This document shows, in pieces, positions 54,776 to 64,000 of a DNA stretch of 64,000 bases; within the stretch, counting starts at the first letter, position 1, and each line of letters opens with the position of its first letter. The stretch is from an uncultured Chloracidobacterium sp. (lineage in GTDB: Bacteria > Acidobacteriota > Blastocatellia > Pyrinomonadales > Pyrinomonadaceae). A program made the position numbers and the translations under genes. Under the pieces are notes generated by a model. It was not told the DNA's origin. It saw only the letters and a list, made by a program, of their open reading frames with translations, and ran no database searches. The stretch lies in contig CAKZGE010000003.1 of the NCBI GenBank assembly GCA_936914845.1, forward strand, positions 124,001 to 188,000, written 5' to 3'.

Positions 54776-57213
54776 TCAGCTTCGAGTTGACGGAGCAAGG
54801 TAGGAACAACGTGACGCAAAACCGGACGCGGCGATTCCCACAAAATCGCGTCGAGTTCCGCTTCACCGAGTTCGCGTCCGTCGAATTTGTAAGGGCGGCT
54901 GAAAACCCACGCAAATTCCCGGCGAAATGCTTGCCAATGTTTTCCTTGTTGGAGAAAATCTTGCAAAATCGGAATGGCTTTTCGTATTCGATTCCGCTGC
55001 CAATTCGTCATCTCCTCGCTATACGGCGTAGAGAAATAGCTAAAATAACTGCCGCCCAAATTGATTTGGCGGGCAAGCCATTCTAGCAAAAAGAATGTTG
55101 CTTGTATCCGCAAGACGGAAGGATTGATAAGAGGCAGTAAAATGTTATCAATTTCAGGCTGAAACAAACGCTCAGCATTTTGAAAAGCCCAACGATCTCC
55201 GCCGTAATCCGACAAAATCACGATGGTTAAAGGACGCATACCGGGTCTTCGCCCGGCGCGTCCTTTCCGCTGGATAAATGAAGACATCGAAACGGGCTTT
55301 TTATGATGCAAAACCGCGCCGACTTCCGGATCGTCGAATCCGACTTCAAGACTCGCGCTCGCTACGATTAAATCAGAACCGACATTAACACCGGAGTCCT
55401 GCGAACTGCACCGCGAAATGTGTAAGGAGTTTTCAAGATCGAATCCTAATCGGCGCGGCAATTCCCAAATCTGTCCTGCTTCATCAACTCTTTTGATAAC
55501 CTTTGTATTGAAGGGAAGAGGTCGCCGGCGTTGTGCCGGATGCAATCGCAGTTTCGCCAATCGTTTGTTCACGTCAGCATCGTTTGTGTCCGAATACCAG
55601 CGATTCAAACTATCCAGATTATCGGTAAATCCAAATACTTTTCGACCGTAGAAATCCGATTGCCGAATTTCATCATCGCTGCTTTCGCTGTTAGATACGT
55701 TCCGCGGCGTGAGCAATCTTCCGAGCAACATCGCGCTTTGAATCGATGTCGCCAGCAAACTCGCGCCGGAGACGGGATCGCCTTTAACAGCTAAATTATA
55801 TTCGATGCCTTTATAATCCAGTTCGCTTTCGGCAGGCGTAAATTGTTGAACCGCTGATGCAGGCATTCCGACGAGCGTTCCTAGATGTTTGGGAGCGTCC
55901 TTTAGCGTTGCCGACAATCCTACGACGTGCTGATTTTGATTTCGGCTCCAATAACGCCACCGGCGCAAAGTCCAAGCTACCTGTGCTCCGTGCAGACCTT
56001 CGTAAGCGTGAACCTCGTCGAGTAACAGCAGTCGAGGATAATTATCGCCCTGATTGATGCCGAAAACCGTGTCCCATTCAGAATTTCCGAGTTCACGATT
56101 CAGCATTTCAGCCGATAAGAAAAGCACATCAGGCGGATTTTGGCGTAACTCTTCCCGAGTTAAAATCAAAACTTTGTCCGGCACATCGGGCGTTGTCGAA
56201 CTTCCTCCGGTGCGAAAAAGTTGCGTATTACCGCGCTCCCGGTCCTCATCGCGCCATATCAAATCTTGATTAGCATCGGACGGGGATTTTACGAATGGAA
56301 CAATAAACCCGTCACCGACTCGTTTCCAATTTCGCTTATTCTCCGCGTATGTTTTGCCGTTGGTTTCAATCCGCGTGAAATTATCTTTGGTCGGCGTTTG
56401 ACCAAGTAGTGCGCCGAAACGCAAAGGGCGAAGTTTATGCTCTTTTAAAACTTCTGATAGTTTGGCGGCTTCGGACAAGGCTTCTCGCAACTGGTCGGCA
56501 AGCAGCACGTTACGCGGATAAATGGCAATGATTTTTACAAACGGCGGTAAATTTGATTTGAGTTCGGTGATTGCGCCGAGCAACGCCGGCAGATAAAAGG
56601 CTTTTGTTTTGCCCGCGCCCGTTCCCGCGCTGACTACTGTTCCACTCAAATTCGTGCCTTTGTAATTTTGCAGAACGCGAACAAAAGCATCTCGTTGAAA
56701 ACGTGCAAAGGTCAAAGGCTTGCCGTCCGATTTGGTTGTCAGCGCGTCGAAAGCGGATTTTTGTAAAGGTTCGTTCCAGCAAAGCGGTTTCAAATCATTC
56801 CAACAATCCGCGGCGGTTTCATTGCGAAACGGATAACGCCGTGCGGCTAAGTGCAATTTAATATCCGAAACGAGATTTGCGCCGGTCGCCCAATCTTTTT
56901 CCTTAAACATTTGCCGCAAATGCGCAAATAACCTAACTCCTTCAGCAAACCTGGTACGATACGAATCCTCATCTTCTACCGGACGATAAAGTAAACGCGC
57001 ATGCTCCATATCGTCGAGCAATTCGTCCATTGTCTTGCCGTCGGCTTCTAATTTGTCCCAAGCCTCTTTCAAATCTTTGTCGGCAAAACTCTCAAACAGT
57101 TCTTCAACGTCGTTTGTCGTATAGGAAAAATCGTAAAAACCCCAAGACAGCAAACGTGCTTCTTGAAATTCGAGAAACGATAAAAACTCACCGACGAATT
57201 CCTTAAACGACAT
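54652..57213 (-). pseudogene. dpdJ: DpdJ-like helicase, 3' truncated
   Basis: From ATG 57213 about 812 residues are dpdJ-like; the last ~40 codons of the open frame (to 54652) are out-of-frame dehydrogenase sequence. SF2 helicase motifs: SAGTGAGKTKAF (about residue 196-203), LLLLDEVHAYEG (399-402), VVGLSATLKDA, ASASLEVGFDDPEVGAV and SFIQRKGRAGRRPG (motif VI). This fits DpdJ, a helicase of the Dpd restriction set, which is usually longer, so the C-terminal part is missing. It overlaps nothing upstream; 8 bp separate it from dpdI. The following dpdK gene (PLD nuclease) expected in complete loci is absent. Confidence 0.8.
54740..54780 (-). other. Junction between dpdJ and the NADH dehydrogenase fragment
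   Basis: DpdJ-like coding ends near LRQLEAEW and NADH dehydrogenase similarity begins near GGQIVVGL within about 30 bp, in different frames. Both genes are incomplete at this point: dpdJ lacks its 3' part and the dehydrogenase its 5' part. No IS, long repeat or attachment site is visible at the joint. Confidence 0.75.
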
Positions 57214-57221
57214 ATTTATAA

Positions 57222-57908
57222 TTATTCGATTTTCACACTCAAAGCCGACCAAAGTTGATTTTGGTCAATAAACTCTCGAACATCATTGTCTAACAAAATT
57301 TTAGCGTTGGCACGTCCAGCAGCGGCGGCAATTAGAAAATCGCCTATCTTGCCTTCCAAACCTAAATCCTGAAACGACGTATTGATGCCGTCTAAATCGC
57401 TTTTAACTTTGAGAGCGGCATCTTCGGTTTTGGGCAAAATGTCTGTTTGACCGCGCAGACGTTCGAGTTTTTCTGCCAGTGAAGAACTTCCGCGCAAATT
57501 CGCGCTGCTGGATGCTTTAACGAGTTTGTCGTAAGTTTCAATTCTTTCTTTGAGTGTCGAGCTCCATTTGTCGCGCAGATTATTTCTTGCCGTCCTCGCC
57601 GTGTTGTTCAGCAATTGAAAATTATCGTCGGCTTTTTTAGTTTGGATGTTCTCGATTTTCTCAAGAGTTTTACGCAGGCTCTGAGCTGTTCGAGCGACTG
57701 AATTGATTTTCTCAGTGACAGTCGTTTGTAAATCCAAGTTCGGAAAAACCGTGGAAACTTGCTCTACATTTTGCCGCGTTTGCCTGACTATTTCGAGCGT
57801 TTCCGAAGTTTGCACATTATACCTCTGTAAAACTCCGACTAAATTCAGACGGCTTTTCTTCGCGGGCAGAGATTGAATTTGTTCTTTCAGGCGTTGCAGT
57901 TTATTCAT
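57222..57908 (-). CDS. dpdI: DpdI-like protein
   Basis: 228 aa, almost entirely helical with a central coiled coil (ARTAQSLRKTLEKIENIQTK; KERIETYDKLVKASS) and a C-terminal part resembling a PIN-like or small alpha/beta unit (LGLEGKIGDFLIAAAAGR, NAKILLDNDVREFIDQN). Assignment rests on position between dpdH (3 bp upstream) and dpdJ (8 bp downstream), size and operon order as in the Dpd locus described for Salmonella Montevideo. Its biochemical role is not known; the D and E residues near the C-terminus could form a nuclease site (inference). Confidence 0.7.
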   Translation of the reverse strand: MNKLQRLKEQIQSLPAKKSRLNLVGVLQRYNVQTSETLEIVRQTRQNVEQVSTVFPNLDLQTTVTEKINSVARTAQSLRKTLEKIENIQTKKADDNFQLLNNTARTARNNLRDKWSSTLKERIETYDKLVKASSSANLRGSSSLAEKLERLRGQTDILPKTEDAALKVKSDLDGINTSFQDLGLEGKIGDFLIAAAAGRANAKILLDNDVREFIDQNQLWSALSVKIE

Positions 57909-57911
57909 ATT

Positions 57912-60900
57912 CTAAGAGCGCATTTGTTCAATATTTCCCAATGAATCAAGAATAGCGGCTGTCAATAAATCAGGGTCGCCTTCTTGTTCAAAATTTTGCA
58001 AACGATTGTTTACAGAATTCTCAACCCTTGAGATGTAGTCAAAAGCAATAGATAAAGCATTTTCCGCCTCATTGAGCGTTTGCGGATTAAAAGTCAAAGT
58101 TTGGATAACATCTTCATCAGCAACAACTATTTGAGCGCGTTTGACGGCGGTTTGCCAGACATCCCTACGGTTAGCAAACGTCCCGCGCCCTAAATCATCG
58201 AACGGCGTGTACGGATACGTCTCTTTAGCTTCAGCTTGAATTTTTAGTAGATCCACAAGATCGGAACAAAATGCAGCCAAAGCATCCGGTAAATTTTCAG
58301 TATCGTACCCAAATCCTCTTAAACCTGACTCGATATTTTCAAGCACTTCACCTATAGCGGCGCGTTCAGCACGCAGAGCCTCGACAAAATTTGCGTATCT
58401 GCTTTTAGTTTGGAACGTAGAGTAGCGACTTTTCCAGAATTTCTGAAAATAATCATCCGAAGGAATTTGAATCTTCGGAGCGGCGGCAAAGTCTAAAGCA
58501 GCGGTTAAAGCCGGAATTGCATTGATATAATTAATTCCACCGGTTCTGCCCTGCGGGACATTAAGCTCATTTGTAAGAAACCGCAGTACATCTTTATGTT
58601 TAAGCTGCATATCTTTTATCAAAGTCTTCCATTCGTTACTGAGTGCAAAAGGCTCCTCAGTCCAGGTATCCGCAAGCACTGCTTTGAGCAATTCAGGCAA
58701 TTCCGAGGGCAGTTTAGTTCGTTGCCGAACCAGCGCGCCGGTAGATAAGATTTGAACGGCGGAGGCAATGGGCGCAGTTGTATCAAGCTCGCTTGGCGGT
58801 TTCAGTTGTTCAATGATTTTCGATTGATGTCGGCGCAGCCACTGAGCGACGATGCGTTTGTGAAATTCTCCATGTTCAAAATTCCAAGAATTATTACCGG
58901 CGTAAGTGAATTGAGCAAGAGCCTCTATCAGACTTCTCGTTTCTTCAGTGCGAGGCAAATCAACAAATTGCGAAACCGTCGCCGGTTCGCTGGTCTGACC
59001 TTCAAGCCGAACAAAAGCGTAACCGCTTGAGCGTGTTGTAACTTCTTCATCGTCAGATGCACCGCCCAGTGCTTTGCGCCATTCTTCAAGCGGAAGCGCG
59101 ACAGAATCGTTCCAAGCTATTGACTTGCGAATCAGATTAGCCAAAAGCTGTCGGGGTTCAACATCGGGAGACAATTTTTCACCTTCTGCCCAGTTCTTTA
59201 AACTTTGCCGAATTTTATTGAGTTTAGAATTGGTTACCGGCTCAACCGGTTTCTGCGGCTCTGTCGGTCTTTCGATTTCTCTGCTCGTTACAGTTTTGAT
59301 TGACTTGGTCGTGCGCTTGCTAAATTCGCGGAAATTGAATGGAGCGAGAAAAGGTGAAAGTTGAGATGCTAGGTCATCAATGTTTTCAGCTCTTACCCAA
59401 CCTTGTGCTAAAAATTCCAGCCTCTTGATTTCAGATTCTTCCCATCCTCCACAATACATTTGCTTGAAAGGTCCCCAAAACGATACTTCGTGACGGACGA
59501 CGGCAAATTTATCGGCGTTTGGAAACTTTCCGATTTCTAAACTTTCATAATTACTGTCCAGGGCAGGCAATAAAATTCGCGTTAATAATCCGCGAGCGTT
59601 TTTTTGAGCGGCGGATTTCCCGCTCAAATCCTTTAATAGCTGTTGCGGAGCAATCTTGGAAAACGGGTATAATCCAACATCCACCGTGCCGACTTGAGTT
59701 TTGCCGAATTTGGCGTGACACTCGTCGCGGACCGGACAATAATCGCAGGCACTTAGATTAACGTCTTTGCCGCTGTCTCGCCTGTAAGCCGCAACAACTC
59801 CGATTTGTTCTCGCGTTAATCGAACGGTGTTAAGATACCGAGCGGAAAACTCAGCAACGCTCTGCGTGTCGTTTTGCCAAGTTAAATTTGCTTTTCCGCC
59901 GAGAGAAATCGGATGTGTTACACGCTGCTTTTGATTATCTGGCAAACGATTCCAACCTTCGTTTGTTGAACCAAGAACAGCAACCATTCGGCATAAATCC
60001 TTACGTGTTTGCGGCTCAACAGCGGTGAAAACTTCTTCGTCGAGCGCAGACATCACTGAAACGTCTTCAATAAAAAGCGCAAGCATTTCACCACGCTTTT
60101 TTAAATCAGCGCGAATCCAATCAAAAATATCTCGTAAATTCGTCCCGGCAAGACCCGTCATTTCCTTAATCGCATCGGGTAAAACTTCGTTGAAGAATTT
60201 AACGGCTTGTTCTAATAACTCCGGGTCGAACTCGAGTTCATCGAGTAAATCCCGAACTGTTTGTGTGTTGTCCTGCGGCTTCCGGTATTTAGCATCAGGA
60301 AGTAATTCGGCGGATGTGCATCGCGGCAGTTTATCTTCAATGGCAAGATCGCCGTTCTCTGATAAATGTTTTTCGGTTAAATGATTGACAATAGCGTTGA
60401 TTACTCCGCTTTCACGGCATAGCCAATCACGGAAACCTTTTGTGCGGTTACAAACATCGGCAAGGTCTCTCAACATCCGAGGTAACGGTTCCCGTCTTTT
60501 GTCAGCGCGCCGTTGCTGACTTAATTCAATTCCCAAATTGTCAACGAGTTTTTCGCGGGCGGTATCGGACGAGATTTTGCTTAGCGCTTCTTGGACGGGC
60601 GACAAATAATGATTAAAGTCCGCGCCAAGTTGTTCAATCATCTGCTCTAAGGCATCTTTCAAACTTCCGGTTCGCCTTTGTATCAGAACAGCCTTGATAT
60701 TTTTGATTTTGCGTTGTCTTAATGCGTCTTCCGTTCTCAATTTGAGCCAATGAATCAAATGCGATTTGCCTGCGCCCGGATCACCGTGAACGAGAGCCAA
60801 TACTTCGCTCTTTGATGAGAACAAAGTCTGAAATAATAATTCTTCATTAAATTCTTCGCCGGTTTCATCGTGACGAATGTTATCAACCGGCGAGTGGCTG

Positions 60901-61007
60901 GCGAGAAAATAATCAACGCCTTCTTCATCCGTGCGGGCGATTGGTCTAATTGCTTGTTCGACATTTTCTTTGTGCCAACAAGGTAATCCTAATTTTGTGG
61001 TAGGCAT
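57912..61007 (-). CDS. dpdH: DpdH-like large P-loop ATPase
   Basis: 1031 aa. A P-loop NTPase domain at the N-terminus has Walker A VHGDPGAGKSHLIHWL (residues 75-82 core), a likely Walker B LALFIEDVSVM, and a cysteine cluster CDYCPVRDECHAKFG (about residue 417) that could bind zinc or a cluster. The C-terminal half is helical and of unknown fold. Size, order and the Cys motif fit DpdH of the 7-deazaguanine DNA restriction locus. Presumed to drive recognition or translocation on DNA lacking the modification; the mechanism is not established. Confidence 0.8.
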   Translation of the reverse strand: MPTTKLGLPCWHKENVEQAIRPIARTDEEGVDYFLASHSPVDNIRHDETGEEFNEELLFQTLFSSKSEVLALVHGDPGAGKSHLIHWLKLRTEDALRQRKIKNIKAVLIQRRTGSLKDALEQMIEQLGADFNHYLSPVQEALSKISSDTAREKLVDNLGIELSQQRRADKRREPLPRMLRDLADVCNRTKGFRDWLCRESGVINAIVNHLTEKHLSENGDLAIEDKLPRCTSAELLPDAKYRKPQDNTQTVRDLLDELEFDPELLEQAVKFFNEVLPDAIKEMTGLAGTNLRDIFDWIRADLKKRGEMLALFIEDVSVMSALDEEVFTAVEPQTRKDLCRMVAVLGSTNEGWNRLPDNQKQRVTHPISLGGKANLTWQNDTQSVAEFSARYLNTVRLTREQIGVVAAYRRDSGKDVNLSACDYCPVRDECHAKFGKTQVGTVDVGLYPFSKIAPQQLLKDLSGKSAAQKNARGLLTRILLPALDSNYESLEIGKFPNADKFAVVRHEVSFWGPFKQMYCGGWEESEIKRLEFLAQGWVRAENIDDLASQLSPFLAPFNFREFSKRTTKSIKTVTSREIERPTEPQKPVEPVTNSKLNKIRQSLKNWAEGEKLSPDVEPRQLLANLIRKSIAWNDSVALPLEEWRKALGGASDDEEVTTRSSGYAFVRLEGQTSEPATVSQFVDLPRTEETRSLIEALAQFTYAGNNSWNFEHGEFHKRIVAQWLRRHQSKIIEQLKPPSELDTTAPIASAVQILSTGALVRQRTKLPSELPELLKAVLADTWTEEPFALSNEWKTLIKDMQLKHKDVLRFLTNELNVPQGRTGGINYINAIPALTAALDFAAAPKIQIPSDDYFQKFWKSRYSTFQTKSRYANFVEALRAERAAIGEVLENIESGLRGFGYDTENLPDALAAFCSDLVDLLKIQAEAKETYPYTPFDDLGRGTFANRRDVWQTAVKRAQIVVADEDVIQTLTFNPQTLNEAENALSIAFDYISRVENSVNNRLQNFEQEGDPDLLTAAILDSLGNIEQMRS

Positions 61008-61012
61008 AATCT

Positions 61013-61876
61013 TTAACTCTTTAAAAATTCGATACTGTCAATTCTGCTTGAATCTAAACCGTCGCCCCTCGGCGGTTCAGCCAACTCAATGCTCCAACCG
61101 CGGCTATCGCGCGGACAAATCAGGCGAATTTTTCCGTCTTGATGTAAATCAATAAGCGCGTGGCTCAACCCCAGCGTGCAGACCTTCGCCTCCGCGTCGT
61201 AAGTTCTAAACCTATGGGCTTGGAAGAAAAGTTCGCCGCCGTCGAGTTCAGGGCAAAGTTCCGCCATTTTTTGCATAAAATTTTCGCTCGTAAGTTTTTT
61301 ATTTTTACCGAATATCAAAGGCAAACGGCGCAATAGTCGCTCGTAAGGATTCGGCTGAAAAACTTTATTGGTGTCATACCAACCAAGCCCGGCGAAGCCG
61401 AACCAACGATTTAATCCGGTTAATTTCGTATCATTAAAGGGATTCGCGGGACGCTCATCGCCGAAAACATCCCGCTGAAAATCCGATGCCCATTTATCGC
61501 CGGTTTGCTGTATAGCGCCATTAGAATTTAATGCCAATAAATAACCGTAGAAAAGAGCAAAATATGGTTCGACATTTGTATTTTGTAAAACTTTCTCGTC
61601 TAACGCCTCAAGCAGAATTTGTCGGGATTCGCGTTTATCATTTGATTTGAATGTTAGTTTCATTCGGTTTTCCGAATCTGTTTCGATTAAGCCAAGTTCC
61701 GTTGCCGCCGATATTGCCTGCTTTGCCTGAGTTTTGTTTGGATTGCGGTCCGGCAGACCGTCGGGCTGTAAAAGGTCAATAAGAATTTCACGCGTGATTC
61801 TTCGGTCGGAAAACTCCCGCATCAGATTGAGCAAAGTTTCAACGCGCGTTGGCGTAACAGGTTGGTCAGTGAACAT
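61013..61876 (-). CDS. dpdG: DpdG-like protein
   Basis: 287 aa. The N-terminal ~100 residues look like a winged-helix DNA-binding domain (RITREILIDLLQPDG; KQAISAATELGLIETDSEN). The C-terminal part is mixed alpha/beta with several Trp and Phe residues (TGLNRWFGFAGLGWYD). Located 9 bp after dpdF and 5 bp before dpdH, in the order found in Dpd loci. No catalytic motif seen, so a DNA-binding or adaptor role is inferred. Confidence 0.75.
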   Translation of the reverse strand: MFTDQPVTPTRVETLLNLMREFSDRRITREILIDLLQPDGLPDRNPNKTQAKQAISAATELGLIETDSENRMKLTFKSNDKRESRQILLEALDEKVLQNTNVEPYFALFYGYLLALNSNGAIQQTGDKWASDFQRDVFGDERPANPFNDTKLTGLNRWFGFAGLGWYDTNKVFQPNPYERLLRRLPLIFGKNKKLTSENFMQKMAELCPELDGGELFFQAHRFRTYDAEAKVCTLGLSHALIDLHQDGKIRLICPRDSRGWSIELAEPPRGDGLDSSRIDSIEFLKS

Positions 61877-61885
61877 AGCTATATT

Positions 61886-64000
61886 TCAAATCCATTCGTT
61901 CGGACTGGAGTAAAATTGCCAGCCGGCGGATTCTCCCGGATGTTTTCCGGCAGCATCCAAAAAATCTACTTCCGTGCTGATTAAATGCCAAATTTCTTTG
62001 CCGCGCGAAAAATTTAATGCCTGGGAACTCAGTTGTTCAATGTGAAAAAACGCGAGCGATTCATCAGGCGAAAGATAAAAACCTTCGGCTGTTTTTAGCG
62101 CGTCAATCCGGTAAAGATGAATGTCATCTTTTCTAAACGCATTACTGAAAACAGAAACCAACTGTTCAAAATACCTTTCCTCGCAGGCGAAACGACGAAT
62201 TTGTTTTTGCTCTACTATTCGTCGCAAAATTTTCTTGAAGTCCGCTCTGTTTTGTTCGCTGAACGGATTGAGAAAATTGGCTACAATTTTTCGCTTTGGC
62301 GATGCAGGCGGCGGTACCTCATATTCAAGGGGCGGGCATTCATCAAATATGTAATCACCGCGCCGACACGCCGGACATCCGCCGCAAACACGCGGAGTTT
62401 CCATTTTATATAACCTACGCAGAACACGACAAACGGGTTGCTGTCCCTCTAAGCAAAGTTCCATTTGTCTCAAACCTTCAAAGCTGTTTTGTAATTCTTC
62501 TTCTCGTTGCTCGGAGATATTCGCCCCGATATTTCCCTCCGCAGCAGGGAAGTTAATTTTAAGCGTCGCCCACTCTGCCGCCGGTGAATCTTCTTTAGCG
62601 GGAACATAAGTAAAATCGAGCAATTTTACCTTTCGAGCGCGAAGTAGTTGCAGCAAAAGGCGTTTATTCCAACGCACATTTTCATCTCCGGTCGGCTGCC
62701 CTAAAAGTTCGACGCGACGGGCAAAAAGATTTATTTTCCAGATTTGGCGATCAGCATCAACTGCTTCAGCAGTTCGCCACATAGCGTCCCATCGTTCCTG
62801 CAATTTTTCTTCGGTCAAGTATTTTGGCGCGAGTCCTTCGGCGACTTTAATATCACGTTTGTTTGGAATCAGAATGCAAATGGCTGAATTTCCGTCTCGT
62901 CCGCCACGTCCGACTTCCTGATAATAGCGATGCAGATTTTCAGGTAAACAGGCGTGAATGACCGTTCTAACGTCCGATTTATCAACGCCAAGCCCAAATG
63001 CGGAAGTCGCCACCATCAAATCCAAAGAGTCTTCGCGCCATTGTTCGAGCAATTCGCGGCGTTCAGCCGAGGGCGTCTCACCGTGAAAGCAGCCAAGACG
63101 AGAAAAACCCTCCTGACGCATAAAAGCGGCTAAATTTTTAGCCTTTTGAACTTCAGTAGTGTAGAAGATCGCCGGACGCGGCAGTTGCCAAGCGCATTCT
63201 CGCAGAGCGGCAAGTTGTTCATCGGCACCGCCGAATTGATGCATAAAATAAGTCATTTCAGGGCGCAATCGTTGGCAAACGAATTCGCGCCATTCTCCGT
63301 TCGCTTCAAATAAATTTTTGAGCGTCAATCTACTTTGCGGAGTAAATGTTGCCGACAACAAAAATGTTCGTAGAGTTTGACCGGAAAGTTCAAGCCATTG
63401 CTCACGTCGCATTGACAACATCTGAAAATCTACTCGAAAGAACGCGCCCCAACTTTCGATAATGTGCGCCTCGTCAACCACGAAATTTTCAAAAAAGCCG
63501 TCGCGGGCGGCATCTTCCAGCGCAGTTCGCAAACGCCCGGAAACACAGGCTTCGGGTGAGGTGAAAATCAATCGCGTCCGGCGTTCTTTCACATCACGAA
63601 TGACATTTTCGGGATTAAGTGTGGAATCATCGGCGGCAAAATAAAGAGGATTAACATCTGGAATGTGCCGCAGTCTTTCCTTTGCGCTTCGCCATTGATC
63701 AATCGCCAAGGCAACGGTCGGCACGACAACAACGGTTAATCCGCTGTTAAAGCGCGAAAGAAGCTGAAAACATAAACTTTTCCCGGAACCGGTTGGTAAA
63801 GCAATGAGCGTGGTTGAATTCGGCGGCGCATTTAACGCAAGCCACGAGGCTTCTTTTTGCGCTTGAGATTGCCAGGTTTTGTAGTCGAGCAGTTTTAGAT
63901 AAGACTCTCCGGCGACATCCTCATCTAGTCGCCGTTTTGTCGGCTTAGCGTCAATGTTGCTTTCGGCATTTACAAGATTTCCCCAAAGCCAGTCGGGTGC
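61886..64000 (-). CDS. dpdF: DpdF-like RecQ-type helicase (5' end outside window)
   Basis: At least 705 codons; the frame is open to the right edge, so the apparent GTG at 63724 is not the true start. Upstream of that GTG the same frame reads ALPTGSGKSLCFQLL, the Walker A motif. Further helicase motifs are FVVDEAHIIESWG (DEAH), LLSATFTPQS, MVATSAFGLGVDK and RYYQEVGRGGRDG (motif VI). A C-terminal four-cysteine cluster CGGCPACRRGDYIFDEC could bind zinc or Fe-S. It resembles RecQ and the DpdF of Dpd loci. First gene seen of the tight operon; dpdE, dpdD and the modification genes would lie to the right. Confidence 0.83.
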   Translation of the reverse strand, partial: APDWLWGNLVNAESNIDAKPTKRRLDEDVAGESYLKLLDYKTWQSQAQKEASWLALNAPPNSTTLIALPTGSGKSLCFQLLSRFNSGLTVVVVPTVALAIDQWRSAKERLRHIPDVNPLYFAADDSTLNPENVIRDVKERRTRLIFTSPEACVSGRLRTALEDAARDGFFENFVVDEAHIIESWGAFFRVDFQMLSMRREQWLELSGQTLRTFLLSATFTPQSRLTLKNLFEANGEWREFVCQRLRPEMTYFMHQFGGADEQLAALRECAWQLPRPAIFYTTEVQKAKNLAAFMRQEGFSRLGCFHGETPSAERRELLEQWREDSLDLMVATSAFGLGVDKSDVRTVIHACLPENLHRYYQEVGRGGRDGNSAICILIPNKRDIKVAEGLAPKYLTEEKLQERWDAMWRTAEAVDADRQIWKINLFARRVELLGQPTGDENVRWNKRLLLQLLRARKVKLLDFTYVPAKEDSPAAEWATLKINFPAAEGNIGANISEQREEELQNSFEGLRQMELCLEGQQPVCRVLRRLYKMETPRVCGGCPACRRGDYIFDECPPLEYEVPPPASPKRKIVANFLNPFSEQNRADFKKILRRIVEQKQIRRFACEERYFEQLVSVFSNAFRKDDIHLYRIDALKTAEGFYLSPDESLAFFHIEQLSSQALNFSRGKEIWHLISTEVDFLDAAGKHPGESAGWQFYSSPNEWI

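Noticed and set aside
54652..57213. The helicase-ATPase genes as a BREX, DISARM or Zorya system
   Set aside because: No PglX methyltransferase, DrmA/B, ZorA/B or PLD gene is present, and the five-gene order fits Dpd better.
1..64000. tRNA, rRNA, riboswitch or CRISPR array
   Set aside because: No cloverleaf-like sequence, rRNA segment or regularly spaced repeat-spacer structure was seen; the only regular direct repeats are the iterons.

Overview
The window reads as bacterial DNA of moderate GC with very short intergenic gaps. An Acidobacteriota origin is likely, perhaps a Blastocatellia/Pyrinomonadales-type lineage. This is inferred from the VWFA-related surface protein of the kind common in Acidobacteria, the TPR and TonB-C proteins, and the general gene repertoire. 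It was not tested by any search. The window looks like a mosaic of an ordinary chromosomal segment, a plasmid-type replicon, a respiratory/nitric-oxide cluster and a DNA-restriction module.

Region 1 (1-28.3 kb) is ordinary chromosome. It holds a VanX-like dipeptidase, a TauE/SafE exporter, a VWA protein, a Xer recombinase and a DPP-IV-like S9 peptidase. A polysaccharide cluster follows at 7.5-13.8 kb (RmlC-like epimerase, GT4 glycosyltransferase, an unusual WecA-CapD-type fusion, a TPR protein and an O-antigen ligase). Next come TPR/TonB-C proteins, an FAA hydrolase, an SAH/MTA-type deaminase and the housekeeping row tilS-ftsH-folP on the minus strand.

Region 2 (28.3-32.7 kb) carries an IS66-family transposase, a polysaccharide deacetylase, two small unknown genes and the C-terminal two thirds of a PaaI-type thioesterase. 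That thioesterase fragment is fused in frame to the next gene.

Region 3 (32.7-42.7 kb) looks like a plasmid backbone. It has a RepA-type initiator on the minus strand, an array of eleven 17-bp iterons upstream of it, a HigBA toxin-antitoxin pair with a palindromic operator, a private DnaN sliding clamp, several acidic unknown proteins, a MoxR ATPase paired with a VWA metallopeptidase-like protein, and a DUF6915-like protein. The initiator's C-terminus is spliced to the chromosomal thioesterase, so the element is either integrated there or joined there by the assembly.

Region 4 (42.7-54.8 kb) is a microaerobic/nitrosative-stress and fermentation cluster: a cydB remnant, a type II NADH dehydrogenase, acetate kinase, phosphoketolase, a divergent Crp/Fnr regulator, and an operon of quinol-type nitric oxide reductase, RIC/ScdA, hemerythrin, a membrane protein and a group III truncated haemoglobin. 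A DUF6868 protein and a second, N-terminally truncated NADH dehydrogenase follow. Three large genes here each carry one single-base frameshift.

Region 5 (54.7-64.0 kb) is a tight minus-strand operon matching dpdF-dpdG-dpdH-dpdI-dpdJ. This is the restriction half of the Dpd system, which places 7-deazaguanine derivatives in DNA. dpdJ is cut off at about residue 812 by an abrupt junction with the truncated NADH dehydrogenase, and dpdF runs off the right edge. The modification genes (dpdA and partners) would have to lie beyond the window. The three abrupt gene junctions (32.74, 43.1 and 54.76 kb) and the clustered frameshifts mean that real rearrangement and assembly or sequencing error both have to be considered.
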